64,000 nucleotides of DNA from contig SSEB01000016.1 of the NCBI GenBank assembly GCA_008012115.1, forward strand, positions 45,738 through 109,737, given 5' to 3'. Made by a program: the position numbers and the translations under genes. The DNA comes from Nevskiaceae bacterium (GTDB taxonomy: Bacteria > Pseudomonadota > Gammaproteobacteria > Nevskiales > Nevskiaceae). Positions 18,229 through 29,200 of this stretch are shown here, in pieces (positions within the stretch are counted from its first letter, which is position 1; the number at the start of each line of letters is the position of its first letter). The notes under the pieces are model-generated. The model saw only the letters and a list, made by a program, of their open reading frames with translations. It was not told the DNA's origin and searched no databases.

Positions 18229-19551
18229 CTACACCTTGATCATCCGCCATCCCCCACGCTGCCACGCCGCCGTGAAGATCGCCGTCTGCAGCAGTCGATA
18301 AAGCCCCATCGCAATCCAGATCGCCGTGAGGCCCATGGTGAAGACCGGGCCGAGCAGGTAGGCGGCGGGCAGGAAGATCAGCCACTGCAAACCCACCGCC
18401 ACGATCATCACGAGGCGGCTGGCGCCGACGCCGAGCAGGGCTTGCATCATGATCAGGCCCAGCGCATCGAGCAGGATGTTGATACCGACCATCTGCAGCG
18501 GCAGGCGGCCGATCTGCACCAGCGCGGTGTCGCGCACGAACAGGGTCAGCACCGGGCCGGGTAGCAGCAGCATCACCAGCGCCAGCGGCACAAAGAGCCA
18601 CATCCCCACGCGGTACACGTCCCAGGCCCAGCGTTGTGCGTCGGCGGCATCGCCGCGCCCGAGCGCCTGACCGCAGAGCGTGGCGGCGGCGATGCCGAAG
18701 CCCATACCGGGCAGTACGGCGGTGAGCGAGATGGTCACCAGCACGTTCGACACCGCGAGTTCCGCCGTGCCGACCTTGCCGATGATCCAGAACAGCACGG
18801 TGAAGCCGCCGGAGAACAGCAGTTGCTGAATCGCGGAGGGCACGCCGAGCTTGAGCAGGCTGCGGAACTCGTCGCCGGTGGGGCGGCGTTCCAGAAAGCC
18901 GTGGCCGCAGGCGTGCTTGCGGGCGAGGTGAAAATAAATCGCGGTGCCGATGAAGATGGCCAGCGTGGTGCCGATGCCGGCGCCCTTCACGCCCAGCGCC
19001 GGCAGGCCGAACAGACCGTGGATGAGGCTGTAGCTGAAGATCACATTGAGCACGTGCATGTCGATGAGCGTGATCATGTAGAGGCGCGTCATCTTCATCG
19101 CGCTCCAGTAACCGCGGAACGAGAAGTTCATGCCGATGGCGGCAATCGCCACCAGTCGCCATTGCAGGTAGTCGCTGCCCTGGCGCACCACATCGGGGTC
19201 GTGATTGAGCGCGGCGAAGATGCGCGGCGCAAGCAGGATCAGGATCGCCGACAGCGGCACGCCGATCAGCAGCGACAGCAGCAGGCCGCCGTTGAGCGGC
19301 ACGGCGGTTTCGTTGAGTCGGCCCTCGCCGACGCGGCGCGCGGCGATGGCCTGCACGGCCGGCGAGATGCCGGTGATGCCGGCCACCGCGACGAAGTTGA
19401 GGAAGTTGGCGAGGCCCGTCGCCGCCAGCGCCGATGGCCCGAGGCCGCCGACCATCCAGGCATCGGCAAGGTTGAGCAGGTTCTGCGACACCATGCCGCC
19501 GATGATCGGCAGCGCCAGTTTCAGCACCTCGCGGGAACGGTCGGCAGTCAT
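18229..19551 (-). CDS. MATE-family efflux protein
   Basis: 440 residues from ATG 19551. Twelve hydrophobic segments form two similar halves (MatE domains). Family sequence includes LKLALPIIGGMVSQNLLNLA at the N-terminus and GMGFGIAAATLCGQALG in the second half. It should export cationic or hydrophobic compounds using Na+ or H+. Its 3' part is duplicated as a diverged fragment at 14504-14834. It is divergent from the SCP2-like gene. Confidence 0.93.
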   Translation of the reverse strand: MTADRSREVLKLALPIIGGMVSQNLLNLADAWMVGGLGPSALAATGLANFLNFVAVAGITGISPAVQAIAARRVGEGRLNETAVPLNGGLLLSLLIGVPLSAILILLAPRIFAALNHDPDVVRQGSDYLQWRLVAIAAIGMNFSFRGYWSAMKMTRLYMITLIDMHVLNVIFSYSLIHGLFGLPALGVKGAGIGTTLAIFIGTAIYFHLARKHACGHGFLERRPTGDEFRSLLKLGVPSAIQQLLFSGGFTVLFWIIGKVGTAELAVSNVLVTISLTAVLPGMGFGIAAATLCGQALGRGDAADAQRWAWDVYRVGMWLFVPLALVMLLLPGPVLTLFVRDTALVQIGRLPLQMVGINILLDALGLIMMQALLGVGASRLVMIVAVGLQWLIFLPAAYLLGPVFTMGLTAIWIAMGLYRLLQTAIFTAAWQRGGWRMIKV

Positions 19552-19655
19552 CGGTCGCACGAGGGCGGTTATATGGTTAGCGCGGAAAATTCGTTCGTGA
19601 TCTTCGCATGGCCGCCTAGACTCCGGCGAGTGCCCAAGAGCCGAGGGGAAATACC

Positions 19656-20210
19656 ATGCGTGGTTGCAACGTGGCGCTGGCGGTAGTCGGCGCGATCTGG
19701 AGCGCGAGTGCGCTGTCGTCGCCGGTGCTGCTGTCGCCGGACTGGGCGACGCAGGCCTGCCAGGTCTGGAACACCGACCCGGTGCTGACACAGAAGCTGG
19801 TGGAATCCAAGTGGGTGAGCAACGACAAGGGCCGCGGCTACAAGGTGGTGCAGATTTATCGCGGCGATTGCGAGCACAGCGACTGGGTCGAACTGCGCAT
19901 CGCGCAGCAGGACAACAAGGCGCAGTGCATCTACGGCGGCGCGCGCAAGACCGCCACGCCGGATTCGTCCATCGACTACGTGATGCACGCCGACACCGGC
20001 CGCTGGGTGGAGATGGGCCACGGCGACTACGGCCCGATGAAGGCGATGGCCCTCGGCCGCCTGCAGTTCAGCGGCCCGATGTGGGAGGCGATGAACAACA
20101 TGGCCCCGTTCGAAAACTTCCTGCTGCTGGTCGGCAAGGTGCCGGCCGACACCAGCGCCTGCCCCGCCGATCCGCATGCCGCCGTCCTGCCGGGGCTTGG
20201 CGGACACTGA
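19656..20210 (+). CDS. SCP2-like lipid-binding protein, exported
   Basis: 184 residues. A cleavable-looking signal (VALAVVGAIWSASALS) precedes a domain resembling SCP2 sterol-carrier proteins: PDWATQACQVWNTDPVL at its start and LGRLQFSGPMWEAMNNM then FLLLVGKVP at its end, the latter typical of the lipid-binding helix region. It has four Cys in the mature part. GAGGGG lies upstream of the ATG. An exported SCP2 protein is less usual than a cytoplasmic one. Element copy 3 starts 18 bases after its stop codon. Confidence 0.65.
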   Translation: MRGCNVALAVVGAIWSASALSSPVLLSPDWATQACQVWNTDPVLTQKLVESKWVSNDKGRGYKVVQIYRGDCEHSDWVELRIAQQDNKAQCIYGGARKTATPDSSIDYVMHADTGRWVEMGHGDYGPMKAMALGRLQFSGPMWEAMNNMAPFENFLLLVGKVPADTSACPADPHAAVLPGLGGH

Positions 20211-20227
20211 AAACGGCGCTGAAAACC

Positions 20228-20340
20228 GCCACCCGCTCTCTGCAAATACCGCAGACAGATCGTTATATTTTATTTATCGAATTTGTTTCGATAAATAATT
20301 AATCACGTTCTCCCTAGGGAGAAGTGCCAGAGCGGGTGGC
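20228..20340. repeat. 113-bp inverted-end element, copy 3
   Basis: The ends are GCCACCCGCT and AGCGGGTGGC. Core hairpin: TTATTTATCGAA, loop TTTGT, TTCGATAAATAA (12 bp perfect). The left arm carries TCTGC/GCAGA and the right arm the perfect palindrome TTCTCCCTAGGGAGAA, so each arm can fold alone. It is nearly identical to copy 4 at 21615, and 9 of the 10 bases after the right end (GTCGCTGGGC) also match the flank of copy 4. Confidence 0.92.
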
Positions 20341-20380
20341 GTCGCTGGGCATGGCTACCGGCGGCTTAGTCTAAGTCCGT

Positions 20381-21526
20381 TCAGGGAATTCGATGTGCGA
20401 AAATTCCAAGCATGGGGCGCCCCAGTTCTTTTAACTGATTGCCGTGCTCGCAAAGCCCTTTCAACGTGAGCGGTTGGAACTCGATCAAGCCATTTTCAAG
20501 GTAGTGCGGGTTGAAGAGATCGCGCGCCCGGTGTTTCAGTGCCTCCGCGGCCGGGTTGATGAAGACGATTTTCCTCAACGACAGATTGTCCTTCAGCCCT
20601 GCCGCCATCAGGTATTTGAAATGTAGGTCGGTCGGCGGGATCGAGAAGCCGATCACGATGATGCGCGTGGCATTGCGCAGAGCCTGTACGGACGCATCCC
20701 AGACCTGTGCGAGCTGATCCTGGAACACTTTCTTCCAAGTGGGTGGGATCAGTTCCGGTGCGGCGCCGTCGTTGCGTAGATCGGCGTAGCTACCGTATTG
20801 GGTGAGGCGGCGAGTGCGTTTGCCGCGGCGGCCCCAGTTGATCGAGCCGTGCAGTTTCAGCACTTCCACCTGGTATTCGCCGCGCTGTGCCTGGGCAGAG
20901 ACATCTGAGGTGGCGGCCCCTTTGTGCAAACCATAGCCAAACGTAATGCCGAGGTCGCTCAGGGAATCCTCAAGCAGTGTGTCGTAGTTGAAGCTGATGA
21001 AAGTATTTTCGCCTTGCGCGTGTCCGTCATTCAGCATGCCGAGCAGCTGCGCGATGTAGTAGCTATACAACCGGACGGCGTATGGATTTCTAATTGTGTC
21101 CCGGATCGCCTGTGGGGCCGGCGAGGTCCATGGCGCTTTGGCGAGCCAATCGTATTCGTGATCACTCGAAGAGAGGTAGATAGGCGGATTGCCGCCGGTG
21201 GCCGTGAAGGCATAGTCCAGCGTTGCCGCGATCGCGGTCTGAATGTGCTGGCTCAGATTGCCGCTGGTCGATGAGGCAAGGCTGAACAATTCCTCGATGT
21301 TCTCCAGGTCCAGCTTGGTCCAGTAAGCGGCGGATGCGGCATCGAGCCGGTACTGCAGCACCTTGGCGACAGACTCGGCCTCTTCGAGCCGGCCCTCTTT
21401 CTGTAGCCAGGGATGGCTGTCGCGGAGCCGGATCAGAAAGTCGCTCACCAATGGCAGGCCAGCCTCGCGTGAGAAGCCGGCGCCCAGTATGTAAACGTTG
21501 CTGTCGTTGTGAAGGTTGAGCGACAT
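20381..21526 (-). CDS. SIR2-domain protein bracketed by two element copies
   Basis: 381 residues from ATG 21526 (GGAG 6 bases upstream); the reading frame stays open into element copy 4, but that part looks untranslated. SIR2-type NAD-binding motifs are present: GAGFSREAG (15-23), FNYDTLLED, LKLHGSINW and IIVIGFSIPPTD. There is no second domain of recognisable type. Stand-alone SIR2-like proteins of this size include NAD-consuming phage-defence proteins, so defence is a reasonable but unproven idea. Elements 3 and 4 lie 40 and 88 bases from its ends in direct orientation, which makes it look like a removable one-gene unit. Confidence 0.85.
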   Translation of the reverse strand: MSLNLHNDSNVYILGAGFSREAGLPLVSDFLIRLRDSHPWLQKEGRLEEAESVAKVLQYRLDAASAAYWTKLDLENIEELFSLASSTSGNLSQHIQTAIAATLDYAFTATGGNPPIYLSSSDHEYDWLAKAPWTSPAPQAIRDTIRNPYAVRLYSYYIAQLLGMLNDGHAQGENTFISFNYDTLLEDSLSDLGITFGYGLHKGAATSDVSAQAQRGEYQVEVLKLHGSINWGRRGKRTRRLTQYGSYADLRNDGAAPELIPPTWKKVFQDQLAQVWDASVQALRNATRIIVIGFSIPPTDLHFKYLMAAGLKDNLSLRKIVFINPAAEALKHRARDLFNPHYLENGLIEFQPLTLKGLCEHGNQLKELGRPMLGIFAHRIP

Positions 21527-21614
21527 AACGAGCTCCGATGACGTGGGCCGATGATGCCGTGAATCTACGGTGCTGTCGTCCTGCGCTGGCCCGCGCAAAT
21601 TGGCAGTGGAATTC

Positions 21615-21728
21615 GCCACCCGCTCTCTGCAAATACCGCAGACAGATCGTTATATTTTATTTATCTAATTTATTTTAGATAAATAATTAATCACGTTCTC
21701 CCTAGGGAGAAGGGCCAGAGCGGGTGGC
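21615..21728. repeat. 114-bp inverted-end element, copy 4
   Basis: The ends are GCCACCCGCT and AGCGGGTGGC. Core hairpin: TTATTTATCTAA, loop TTTATT, TTAGATAAATAA. Compared with copy 3 both sides of the stem changed together (TCGAA/TTCGA to TCTAA/TTAGA). The arms are identical to copy 3 except one base pair of positions near the right end. The outer-membrane factor gene ends inside this copy: its last nine codons and TAG stop are element sequence. Confidence 0.92.
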
Positions 21729-23171
21729 GTCGCCGGGCGCGGCGGAGGCGGTGGTGTCGGCATCCCAGATGCCGCCGAGCGCCTTGATCAGGCCGACGCT
21801 GGCGGCGAGGCGCGTGTTGAGCACGGACAGCGCGCTGCGCTGCGCCGCGAGTGCGGCGTTCTGCGCGCTGACCACATTGAGGTAGCTCACGGTGCCGGCC
21901 TTGTACTGATTGGTGGCCAGCTGCAGCGACTCCTGCGCCAGCGCCACCGCCTGCGTCTGCACCTGCGACTCCTGCTCCAGCACGCGCAGCTGCGCGAGGT
22001 TGTCCTCCACCTCCTGGAAAGCCGTCAGCACGGTCTGGCGATAGGCGGCGACGGTGCCGTCGTACGCGGCCTGCGCCTGCGCGGTCTGCGCGCGGCGCGC
22101 GCCGCCGTCGAACAGCGTCAGCGCCAGTTGCGGGCCGAGCGACCACACGCGGTTGGGCAGGGTGAACCAGTCGGCAGTGCTGCTGTTCTGGAAGCCGCCG
22201 GAGGCGGACAGCGTCAGCGTCGGGAAGTAGGCCGTCTCGGCAACGCCGATCTGCGCGTTGGCGGCGGCGACGCGGCGCTCGGCGGCGGCGATGTCCGGCC
22301 GGCGCTGCAGCAGTGTCGAGGGCACGCCAGCCGGCGCGGCGGGCGGCACGGCGTTGTCCGGCAGCGGCTGCGGGGCCAGCGAGAATTCCGCCGGCGTCTT
22401 GCCCACCAGCACGGCGAGCGCATGCTCCAGCTGCGCGCGCTGCGACTGCACGTCCAGCGCTTGTGCCTGCGCGGTGGCGAGCTGCGTCTGCGCCTGCACC
22501 ACGTCGGCCTTGGCGGCGACGCCGACGGCGTGCTGGTTCTGCGTGAGCTGCAACGCGCGCTGATTGGCGGCGACGGTGTCGTCGTAAAGCCGGCGCTGTT
22601 CGTCGGTGACGCGCAACTGGAAATAGGTCTGCGCCAGTTGTGCCTGCAGGCTCAGGCGCGCGGATTCGAGATCGGCGGCGCTGGCCTCGGCGTTGGCGCG
22701 CTGCGCTTCCACCGTGCGGCGCACGCGACCCCAGAGGTCCAGCTCCCAAGAGGCGTTGAGCCCGGCGGAGAACTGATTGACGGTGCGGCCGGCCGCGCCG
22801 GTCTGCGTATTGGCGGCGCCGTGCGAGCGCGACGCGGAGGCATCGGCGCCCAGCGTCGGCACCAGGCCCGCGCGCGCGATCTGCAACTGCGCCTGCGCCT
22901 GGCGGTACTGCGCCTCGGCCTGTGCCAGCGTCAGGCTCGCGGTCGCCGCCTGCTGCTCCAGCGCATCGAGCGTGGCGTCGCCGAACACCGTCCACCAGGC
23001 GCCGCGCGGCGCGGCGTCCTGCGGCTGCGCGTGCTGCCAGCCCTGGTCTTCCTTGTAAGCCTGCGGCAGCGGCGCATCCGGCCGGTGGTAGTCGGGGCCG
23101 ATGGCGCAGGCCGCCAGCAGCGGCAGGGCCGTCGCGGCGATCAGCGTGAGAGGGAGGCGCGTCGTGTTCAT
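21702..23171 (-). CDS. Outer-membrane efflux channel (NodT family lipoprotein)
   Basis: 489 residues from ATG 23171. The lipoprotein signal ends [10 protein letters not shown], with the typical post-Cys GPDYHRP of RND outer-membrane factors. Two OEP repeats follow, rich in Ala/Gln coiled-coil sequence (for example [20 protein letters not shown]). The start overlaps the mdtC-like stop codon, so it is the last gene of the efflux operon. Its C-terminal residues [10 protein letters not shown] and stop codon lie within element copy 4, so insertion of the element replaced the original end. Confidence 0.92.
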   Translation of the reverse strand: MNTTRLPLTLIAATALPLLAACAIGPDYHRPDAPLPQAYKEDQGWQHAQPQDAAPRGAWWTVFGDATLDALEQQAATASLTLAQAEAQYRQAQAQLQIARAGLVPTLGADASASRSHGAANTQTGAAGRTVNQFSAGLNASWELDLWGRVRRTVEAQRANAEASAADLESARLSLQAQLAQTYFQLRVTDEQRRLYDDTVAANQRALQLTQNQHAVGVAAKADVVQAQTQLATAQAQALDVQSQRAQLEHALAVLVGKTPAEFSLAPQPLPDNAVPPAAPAGVPSTLLQRRPDIAAAERRVAAANAQIGVAETAYFPTLTLSASGGFQNSSTADWFTLPNRVWSLGPQLALTLFDGGARRAQTAQAQAAYDGTVAAYRQTVLTAFQEVEDNLAQLRVLEQESQVQTQAVALAQESLQLATNQYKAGTVSYLNVVSAQNAALAAQRSALSVLNTRLAASVGLIKALGGIWDADTTASAAPGDATRSGPSP

Positions 23172-26100
23172 GCGGAGGCGTCCGTGATCGGGTGCGGCGG
23201 CGTTCCGCCGAAATGCTGCGCCCAGCGGCGCGCGCACCACTGGCGGAAGCGGTCGAGATAGAGATACACCACCGGCGTGGTGTAGAGCGTCAGCGCCTGG
23301 CTCACCAGCAGGCCGCCGACGATGGAGATGCCCAGCGGCCGGCAGATTTCCGCGCCGTTGCCGGTGCCCAGGGCCAACGGCAGCGCGCCGAGCAGCGCCG
23401 CCGCCGTGGTCATCATGATCGGGCGGAAGCGCTTGAGGCAGGCGGCGAAGATCGCCTGCTCCGGCGACAGGCCCTGCGCGCGCTGCGCGTCCAGCGCGAA
23501 GTCGATCATCATGATCGCGTTCTTCTTGACGATGCCGATCAGCAGAATCACGCCGATCAGGGCGATGATGTTGAACTCGTTGTTGCAGGCCAGCAGCGCC
23601 AGGATGGCGCCAACGCCGGCCGAGGGCAGGGTCGAGAGAATCGTCAGCGGATGCACGTAGCTCTCGTAGAGCATGCCGAGCACGATGTAGATGGCGATGA
23701 AGGCGGCGAGAATCAGCAGCGGCTGGCTGGCCAGCGATTCCTGGAACACCTTGGCCGTGCCCTGGAAGCTGCCGTGCACCGAGGCGGGAACGCCGATGCG
23801 GTCCATGGTCTGGCGGATGTCATCCACCGCGGCGCTGAGCGACTTGTCGGCCTGCAGGTTGAACGACAGCGTGGTGGCGGCAAACTCGCCCTGGTGGTTG
23901 ACCGCCAGCGGCCCGGTGGCCGGGCCGATGCTGCTGAAGGCGGTGAGCGGCACCATCGCGCCGCTGCTGCTGCGCACGTAGACGCTCTTGAGCGTCTCCG
24001 GGCTCTGCCAGAAGTCCGGCGCCACTTCCATGACCACGTGGTACTGGTTGAGCGCGTTGTAGATGGTCGAGACCTGGCGCTGGCCGAAGGCGTCGTTGAG
24101 CGCGCTGTCGATGGCCTGCGGCGTGATGCCGAGTCGCGCCGCCGCGTCGCGGTCGATGCTGACGAAGGTTTCGAGGCCGCCGTCCTGCTGGTCGCTGTCC
24201 ACGTCGGCCACCACCTTGGAGGTGCGCAGCGCCTCGGTCAGCTTCGGTGTCCAGGTGCGCAGCTCGTTGAGATCATCGCTCTGCAGCGTGTACTGGTACT
24301 GCGCATTGCCGGCGCGGCCGCCGACGCGGATGTCCTGCGCTGCCTGCAGGAACAGCGAGGCGCCGGGCACCTTCGCCAGCTTGGGCCGCAGTCGCGCAAT
24401 CACCTGATCGGCTGTCACGCGGCGCTGCGGATAGGGCTTGAGCGCGACGAAGATATTGCCGCCGTTACGCTGGCCGCCGCCGGTGAATCCGACCACGTTG
24501 TCCACATCGGGGTCGGCGCGCACGATGCGCACGAACTCCGTCATCTTGTCGCGCATCGCCTGGAAGGAGATGCTCTGGTCGGCGCGCACGCCGCCCTGCA
24601 GTCGGCCGGTATCCTGCTGCGGGAAGAAGCCCTTGGGCACGATGGCGTAGAGATAGACATTGAAGGCGATGGTGCCGAGCAGGAGCAGCATCATCAGCCG
24701 GCCGTGGCGCAGCGCCCAGCGCAGCGTGTCCTCGTAGAACGAGAGCAAGGCGTTGAACACGCGCTCGCTCGCCCGGTACAGGCGGCCGTGGCGCGCGGGC
24801 GGGTGCTCGCGCAGCAGGTGCGCGCACATCATCGGCGTGGTGGTGAGCGCCACCAGCAGCGACACGAGAATGGCGACGGAGAGGGTGACGGCAAACTCGC
24901 GGAACAGGCGCCCGACGATGCCGCCCATCAGCAGGATGGGAATGAACACCGCGACCAGCGACAGGCTCATCGACAGCACGGTGAAGCCGACTTCGCGCGC
25001 GCCCTGCAGCGCCGCCTGCCGTCGCGGCATGCCGGCCTCCATGTGACGCGAGACGTTCTCCAGGACCACGATGGCATCGTCGACGACGAAGCCGGTGGCC
25101 ACGGTCAGCGCCATCAGCGACAGGTTATCGAGACTGTAGCCGCACAGGTACATGACGCCGAAGGTGCCGATCAGCGACACCGGCACGGCGATGGTGGGGA
25201 TCAGCGTGGCGCGTGCGTCGCGCAGGAACACGAACACGACCAGGATCACCAGCAGCACCGAGATCACCAGGGTGCGCTCGACATCGTGCAGCGAGCCGCG
25301 GATGGTGGCGGTGCGCTCCAGCGCCACCTTGAGGTCGATGGCGGCCGGAATCGAGGCGCGCAGCTCGGGCAGCAGGGCGTTGATGCGGTCGATGGTCTCG
25401 AGGATGTTGGCGCCCGGCTGCTGCGTGATGATCAGCAGCACCGAGGGCTTGCCGTCGGCGAGGCCGAGGTTGCGCAGGTCTTCCACCGAATCGCTGACCT
25501 CGCCGACGTCGGCGATGCGCACGATGGTGCCGTTGTCGGTCTTGATCACCAGCGGCCGGTAGTCGTCGGCCGTTCGCGCCTGGTCGTTGGTGTAGAGCTG
25601 CCAGTGGCGCGTGTCGTCGGACAGGCTGCCCTTGGGACGATTGGCATTGGTGGCGGCGATGACGTTGCGCACCTGGTCGAGACCGATGCCGTAGTGGTTC
25701 AGCGCGTTGGGATTGAGTTCCACCCGTACCGCCGGCAGAGAACTGCCGCCGACCTGCACCTGGCCGACGCCTTTCACCTGCGAAATCTTCTGCGCCAGGA
25801 TGGTGGAGGCCGCGTCGTACATCTGGCCGCGGCTGAGCGTCGCCGAGGTCAGCGTGAGGATCATGACCGGCGCCGCGGCGGGGTTGACCTTGCGATAGGT
25901 CGGATTGCCCGGCATGCCGCTCGGCAACTGGTTGCGCGCGGCGTTGATCGCCGCCTGCACGTCTCGCGCGGCGCCGTCGATGTCGCGGTCGAGATCGAAC
26001 TGCAGGGTGATGCGCGTCGAATTCTGCGAGCTCGACGAGGTCATCTCGGTGACGCCGGCGATGCGGCCGAGCTGCCGCTCCAGCGGCGTGGCAACGGCGC

Positions 26101-26281
26101 TGGCCATGGTCTCCGGGCTGGCGCCGGGCAGGGTGGCCTGCACCGAGACCGTGGGAAAATCGACCTGCGGCAGCGGCGCCACCGGCAGCAGGCGGAACGC
26201 CATCACCCCCGACAGCACGATGCCCAGCGTCAGCAGCGTCGTGGCCACCGGCCGCCGGATGAAGGGCGCGGAGAGGTTCAC
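23168..26281 (-). CDS. mdtC: RND efflux pump subunit, MdtC-like
   Basis: 1037 residues from GTG 26281, which overlaps the mdtB-like stop codon (GTGA). Hydrophobic layout is that of RND pumps: one N-terminal segment, a large periplasmic loop, six segments, a second loop and five segments. N-terminus [16 protein letters not shown]; conserved segment 4 [17 protein letters not shown] with the Asp pair for proton relay. Together with the mdtB-like product it should form a mixed trimer. The operon order is mdtA, mdtB, mdtC, outer-membrane factor. Confidence 0.95.
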   Translation of the reverse strand: MNLSAPFIRRPVATTLLTLGIVLSGVMAFRLLPVAPLPQVDFPTVSVQATLPGASPETMASAVATPLERQLGRIAGVTEMTSSSSQNSTRITLQFDLDRDIDGAARDVQAAINAARNQLPSGMPGNPTYRKVNPAAAPVMILTLTSATLSRGQMYDAASTILAQKISQVKGVGQVQVGGSSLPAVRVELNPNALNHYGIGLDQVRNVIAATNANRPKGSLSDDTRHWQLYTNDQARTADDYRPLVIKTDNGTIVRIADVGEVSDSVEDLRNLGLADGKPSVLLIITQQPGANILETIDRINALLPELRASIPAAIDLKVALERTATIRGSLHDVERTLVISVLLVILVVFVFLRDARATLIPTIAVPVSLIGTFGVMYLCGYSLDNLSLMALTVATGFVVDDAIVVLENVSRHMEAGMPRRQAALQGAREVGFTVLSMSLSLVAVFIPILLMGGIVGRLFREFAVTLSVAILVSLLVALTTTPMMCAHLLREHPPARHGRLYRASERVFNALLSFYEDTLRWALRHGRLMMLLLLGTIAFNVYLYAIVPKGFFPQQDTGRLQGGVRADQSISFQAMRDKMTEFVRIVRADPDVDNVVGFTGGGQRNGGNIFVALKPYPQRRVTADQVIARLRPKLAKVPGASLFLQAAQDIRVGGRAGNAQYQYTLQSDDLNELRTWTPKLTEALRTSKVVADVDSDQQDGGLETFVSIDRDAAARLGITPQAIDSALNDAFGQRQVSTIYNALNQYHVVMEVAPDFWQSPETLKSVYVRSSSGAMVPLTAFSSIGPATGPLAVNHQGEFAATTLSFNLQADKSLSAAVDDIRQTMDRIGVPASVHGSFQGTAKVFQESLASQPLLILAAFIAIYIVLGMLYESYVHPLTILSTLPSAGVGAILALLACNNEFNIIALIGVILLIGIVKKNAIMMIDFALDAQRAQGLSPEQAIFAACLKRFRPIMMTTAAALLGALPLALGTGNGAEICRPLGISIVGGLLVSQALTLYTTPVVYLYLDRFRQWCARRWAQHFGGTPPHPITDASA

Positions 26282-29200
26282 GCCGGCGCCTCGTCCGCCT
26301 TCGGCGCGCCGCGCAGGCGCTGCGCCAGGCGGTCGAACATCAGGTAGATGACCGGCGTGGTGAACAGGGTCAGCACCTGGCTGACGATCAGGCCGCCGAC
26401 GATGCTGATGCCCAGCGGATGACGCAGCTCGGAGCCGACGCCAGTGCCCAGCATCAGCGGCAGCGCGCCGAGCAGGGCCGCCATCGTCGTCATCAGGATC
26501 GGGCGGAAGCGCAGCAGGCAAGCTTGATAGATGGCCTCACGCGGCGTCTTGCCTTCGTTGCGTTCGGCGTCCAGTGCGAAGTCGATCATCATGATCGCGT
26601 TCTTCTTGACGATGCCGATCAGCAGGATGATGCCGATGATGGCGACGATGCCCAGATCCGCGCGGAACAGCATCAGGGCCAGCAGGGCACCGACGCCGGC
26701 GGAGGGCAGCGTCGAGAGAATCGTCACCGGGTGGATGTAACTCTCGTAGAGCACGCCGAGCACGATGTACATGGTGACCACGGCGGCGAGAATCAGCAGC
26801 AGCGTGTTGCTCAGCGAGGACTGGAAAGCCAGCGCCGCGCCCTGGAAGCTGGTCTGCACGCTGACTGGCAGGCCGATCTCGCTTTCGGCATCGCGGATCG
26901 CCTGCACCGCCGCGCCCAGCGAGGCGCCGTTGCCGAGGTTGAAGGAGATGGTCGCAGCGGGAAACTGCCCGAGGTGATTGATCACCAGCGGCGCCGCCTG
27001 TTCGGTCACCCGTGTCAGCGCGCTCAAAGGCACCTGCTGACCGCTGGCCGAGGGCACGTAGAGATGCTGCAGGGCCTCCGGCGTCTCACGGAAACCGGCC
27101 GCGGCCTCCAGCACCACGCGATACTGGTTGGCCTGCGTGAAGATGGTCGAGACCAGGCGCTGACCGAAAGCGTTGTACAGCGCGTTGTCGATGGTCGCGG
27201 TGGTGATGCCGAGGCGGCCGGCGGTGTCGCGGTCGATGGTGATGTAGGCGGCGAGGCCGTCCTGCTGCAGGTCGCTGGCGACATCGGCGAGCTGCGGCAG
27301 CTGCGACAGCCGCTCCACCAGCTTCGGCACCCACTGCGCGAGTTCAGCGGGATCGGCGTCCTCGACGGTGAACTGGTACTGCGTGCGGCTGACGCGGTCC
27401 TCGATGGTGAGGTCCTGCACCGGCTGCAGGTAGAGCCGGATGCCGGGCACTTCTGCGACGCGTTGCTGCAGGCGGCGGATGATGTCAGCGGCGCCGTCGC
27501 GCTGGTCGTGCGGCTTGAGATTGATCAGCAGGCGGCCGCTGTTGAGCGTGGTGTTGGTGCCATCGACGCCGATGAACGACGACAGGCTGTCGATGTCCGG
27601 GTCGTCCAGGATCGCCTGCGCCAGTTGTTGCTGACGCTGCGCCATGGCGCCGAAGGAAACCGAGGCCGGCGCTTCCGAGATGCCCTGGATCAGGCCGGTG
27701 TCCTGCTCCGGGAAGAAGCCCTTGGGAATCGCCACGTAGAGCAGCGCGGTGAGGGCGAGCGTGGCCAGCGCCACCCACAGCGTCGCCGTCTGGCGGTCCA
27801 GCACCCAGGTGAGTGCGCGGCCGTAGCGCTCGATCATGCCGTCGATGAAGGCGCCGGCGGCGCGGTAGAAGCGGCCCTGCTGCGCCTCGGGCGTGTGGCG
27901 CAGCAGGCGCGCGCACAGCATCGGCACCAGCGTCAGCGAGACGATGGCGGAGATGACGATGGTGACGGCCAGCGTGATCGCGAACTCGCGGAACAGGCGG
28001 CCGACGACATCGCCCATGAACAGCAGCGGGATCAGCACCGCGATCAGCGACACCGTCAGCGAGACGATGGTGAAGCCGATCTGGCCGGCGCCCTTGAGTG
28101 CGGCCTGCAGCGGTGGCTCGCCCTCCTCGATATAGCGTGCGATGTTCTCGATCATCACGATGGCGTCGTCGACGACGAAGCCGGTGGCGATGGTCAGCGC
28201 CATCAGGGTGAGGTTGTTGAGCGAGAAGCCGGCGAGATACATGACGCCGAAGGTGCCGACCAGCGACAGCGGCACCGACAGGCTCGGGATGATCGTCGCC
28301 GGCACATTGCGCAGGAACACGAAGATCACCGCCACCACCAGGGCCACCGCCAGCGCCAGTTCGACCTGCACGTCGTGCACCGAGGCGCGGATGGTGGTGG
28401 TGCGGTCGGTGAGCAGGGCCACGTCCACCGCGCCCGGCAGGTTGTCGTGCAGCGTCGGCAGCAGGGCCTTGATGCGGTCCACCACCTCGATGACGTTGGC
28501 GCCGGGCTGGCGCTGGATGTTGAGAATCACCGCCGGCGTGCGATTCATCCAGGCGGCCAGCTTGGCGTTCTCGGGGCCCGCGACAACCTGCGCGACGTCG
28601 CGCAGGCGGATCGGCGCGCCGTTCCTGTAGGCGATGACGATGGCGTTGTAGTCGTCGGCGGACTTGAGCTGGTCGTTGGCGTCGATCACGTAGGCGCGCG
28701 TCGGGCCGTCGAAGCTGCCCTTGGCGCCGTTGACATTGGCGCTGCCGATGGCGGTGCGCAGGTCGTCGAGGCTCAGGCCGTAAGCGGCCAGCGCCTTGGG
28801 ATTGGCTTGCACGCGGAAGGCCGGCCGCTGGCCGCCGCTGAGCGTGACCAGGCCGACGCCGGTGAGCTGCGAGATCTTCTGCGCGAGGCGCGTGTCGGCG
28901 AGGTCCTCCACCTGCGTCAGTGGCAGCGTCTTGGAACTCAGCGCCAGCGTCAGCACCGGCGCGTCGGCGGGATTGACCTTGCTGTAGATCGGCGGCGTCG
29001 GCAGGTCGCTGGGCAGGAAGGTGCCGGAGGCATTGATGGCCGCCTGCACTTCCTGCTCGGCGACATCGAGGCTCAACGCCAGGCTGAACTGCAGGGTGAT
29101 GACCGAGGCGCCGGCCGAGCTGGTCGACGACATCTGGTTGAGGCCCGGCATCTGGCCGAACTGGCGCTCCAGCGGCGCGGTGACCGAGGAAGTCATCACG

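Noticed and set aside
20228..21728. Elements 3 and 4 as integron attC sites with SIR2 as a gene cassette
   Set aside because: The core boundaries read GTT on the left and AAC/CAC on the right, opposite to attC R'' and R' sites, the other six copies flank ordinary genes, and no integrase is present.
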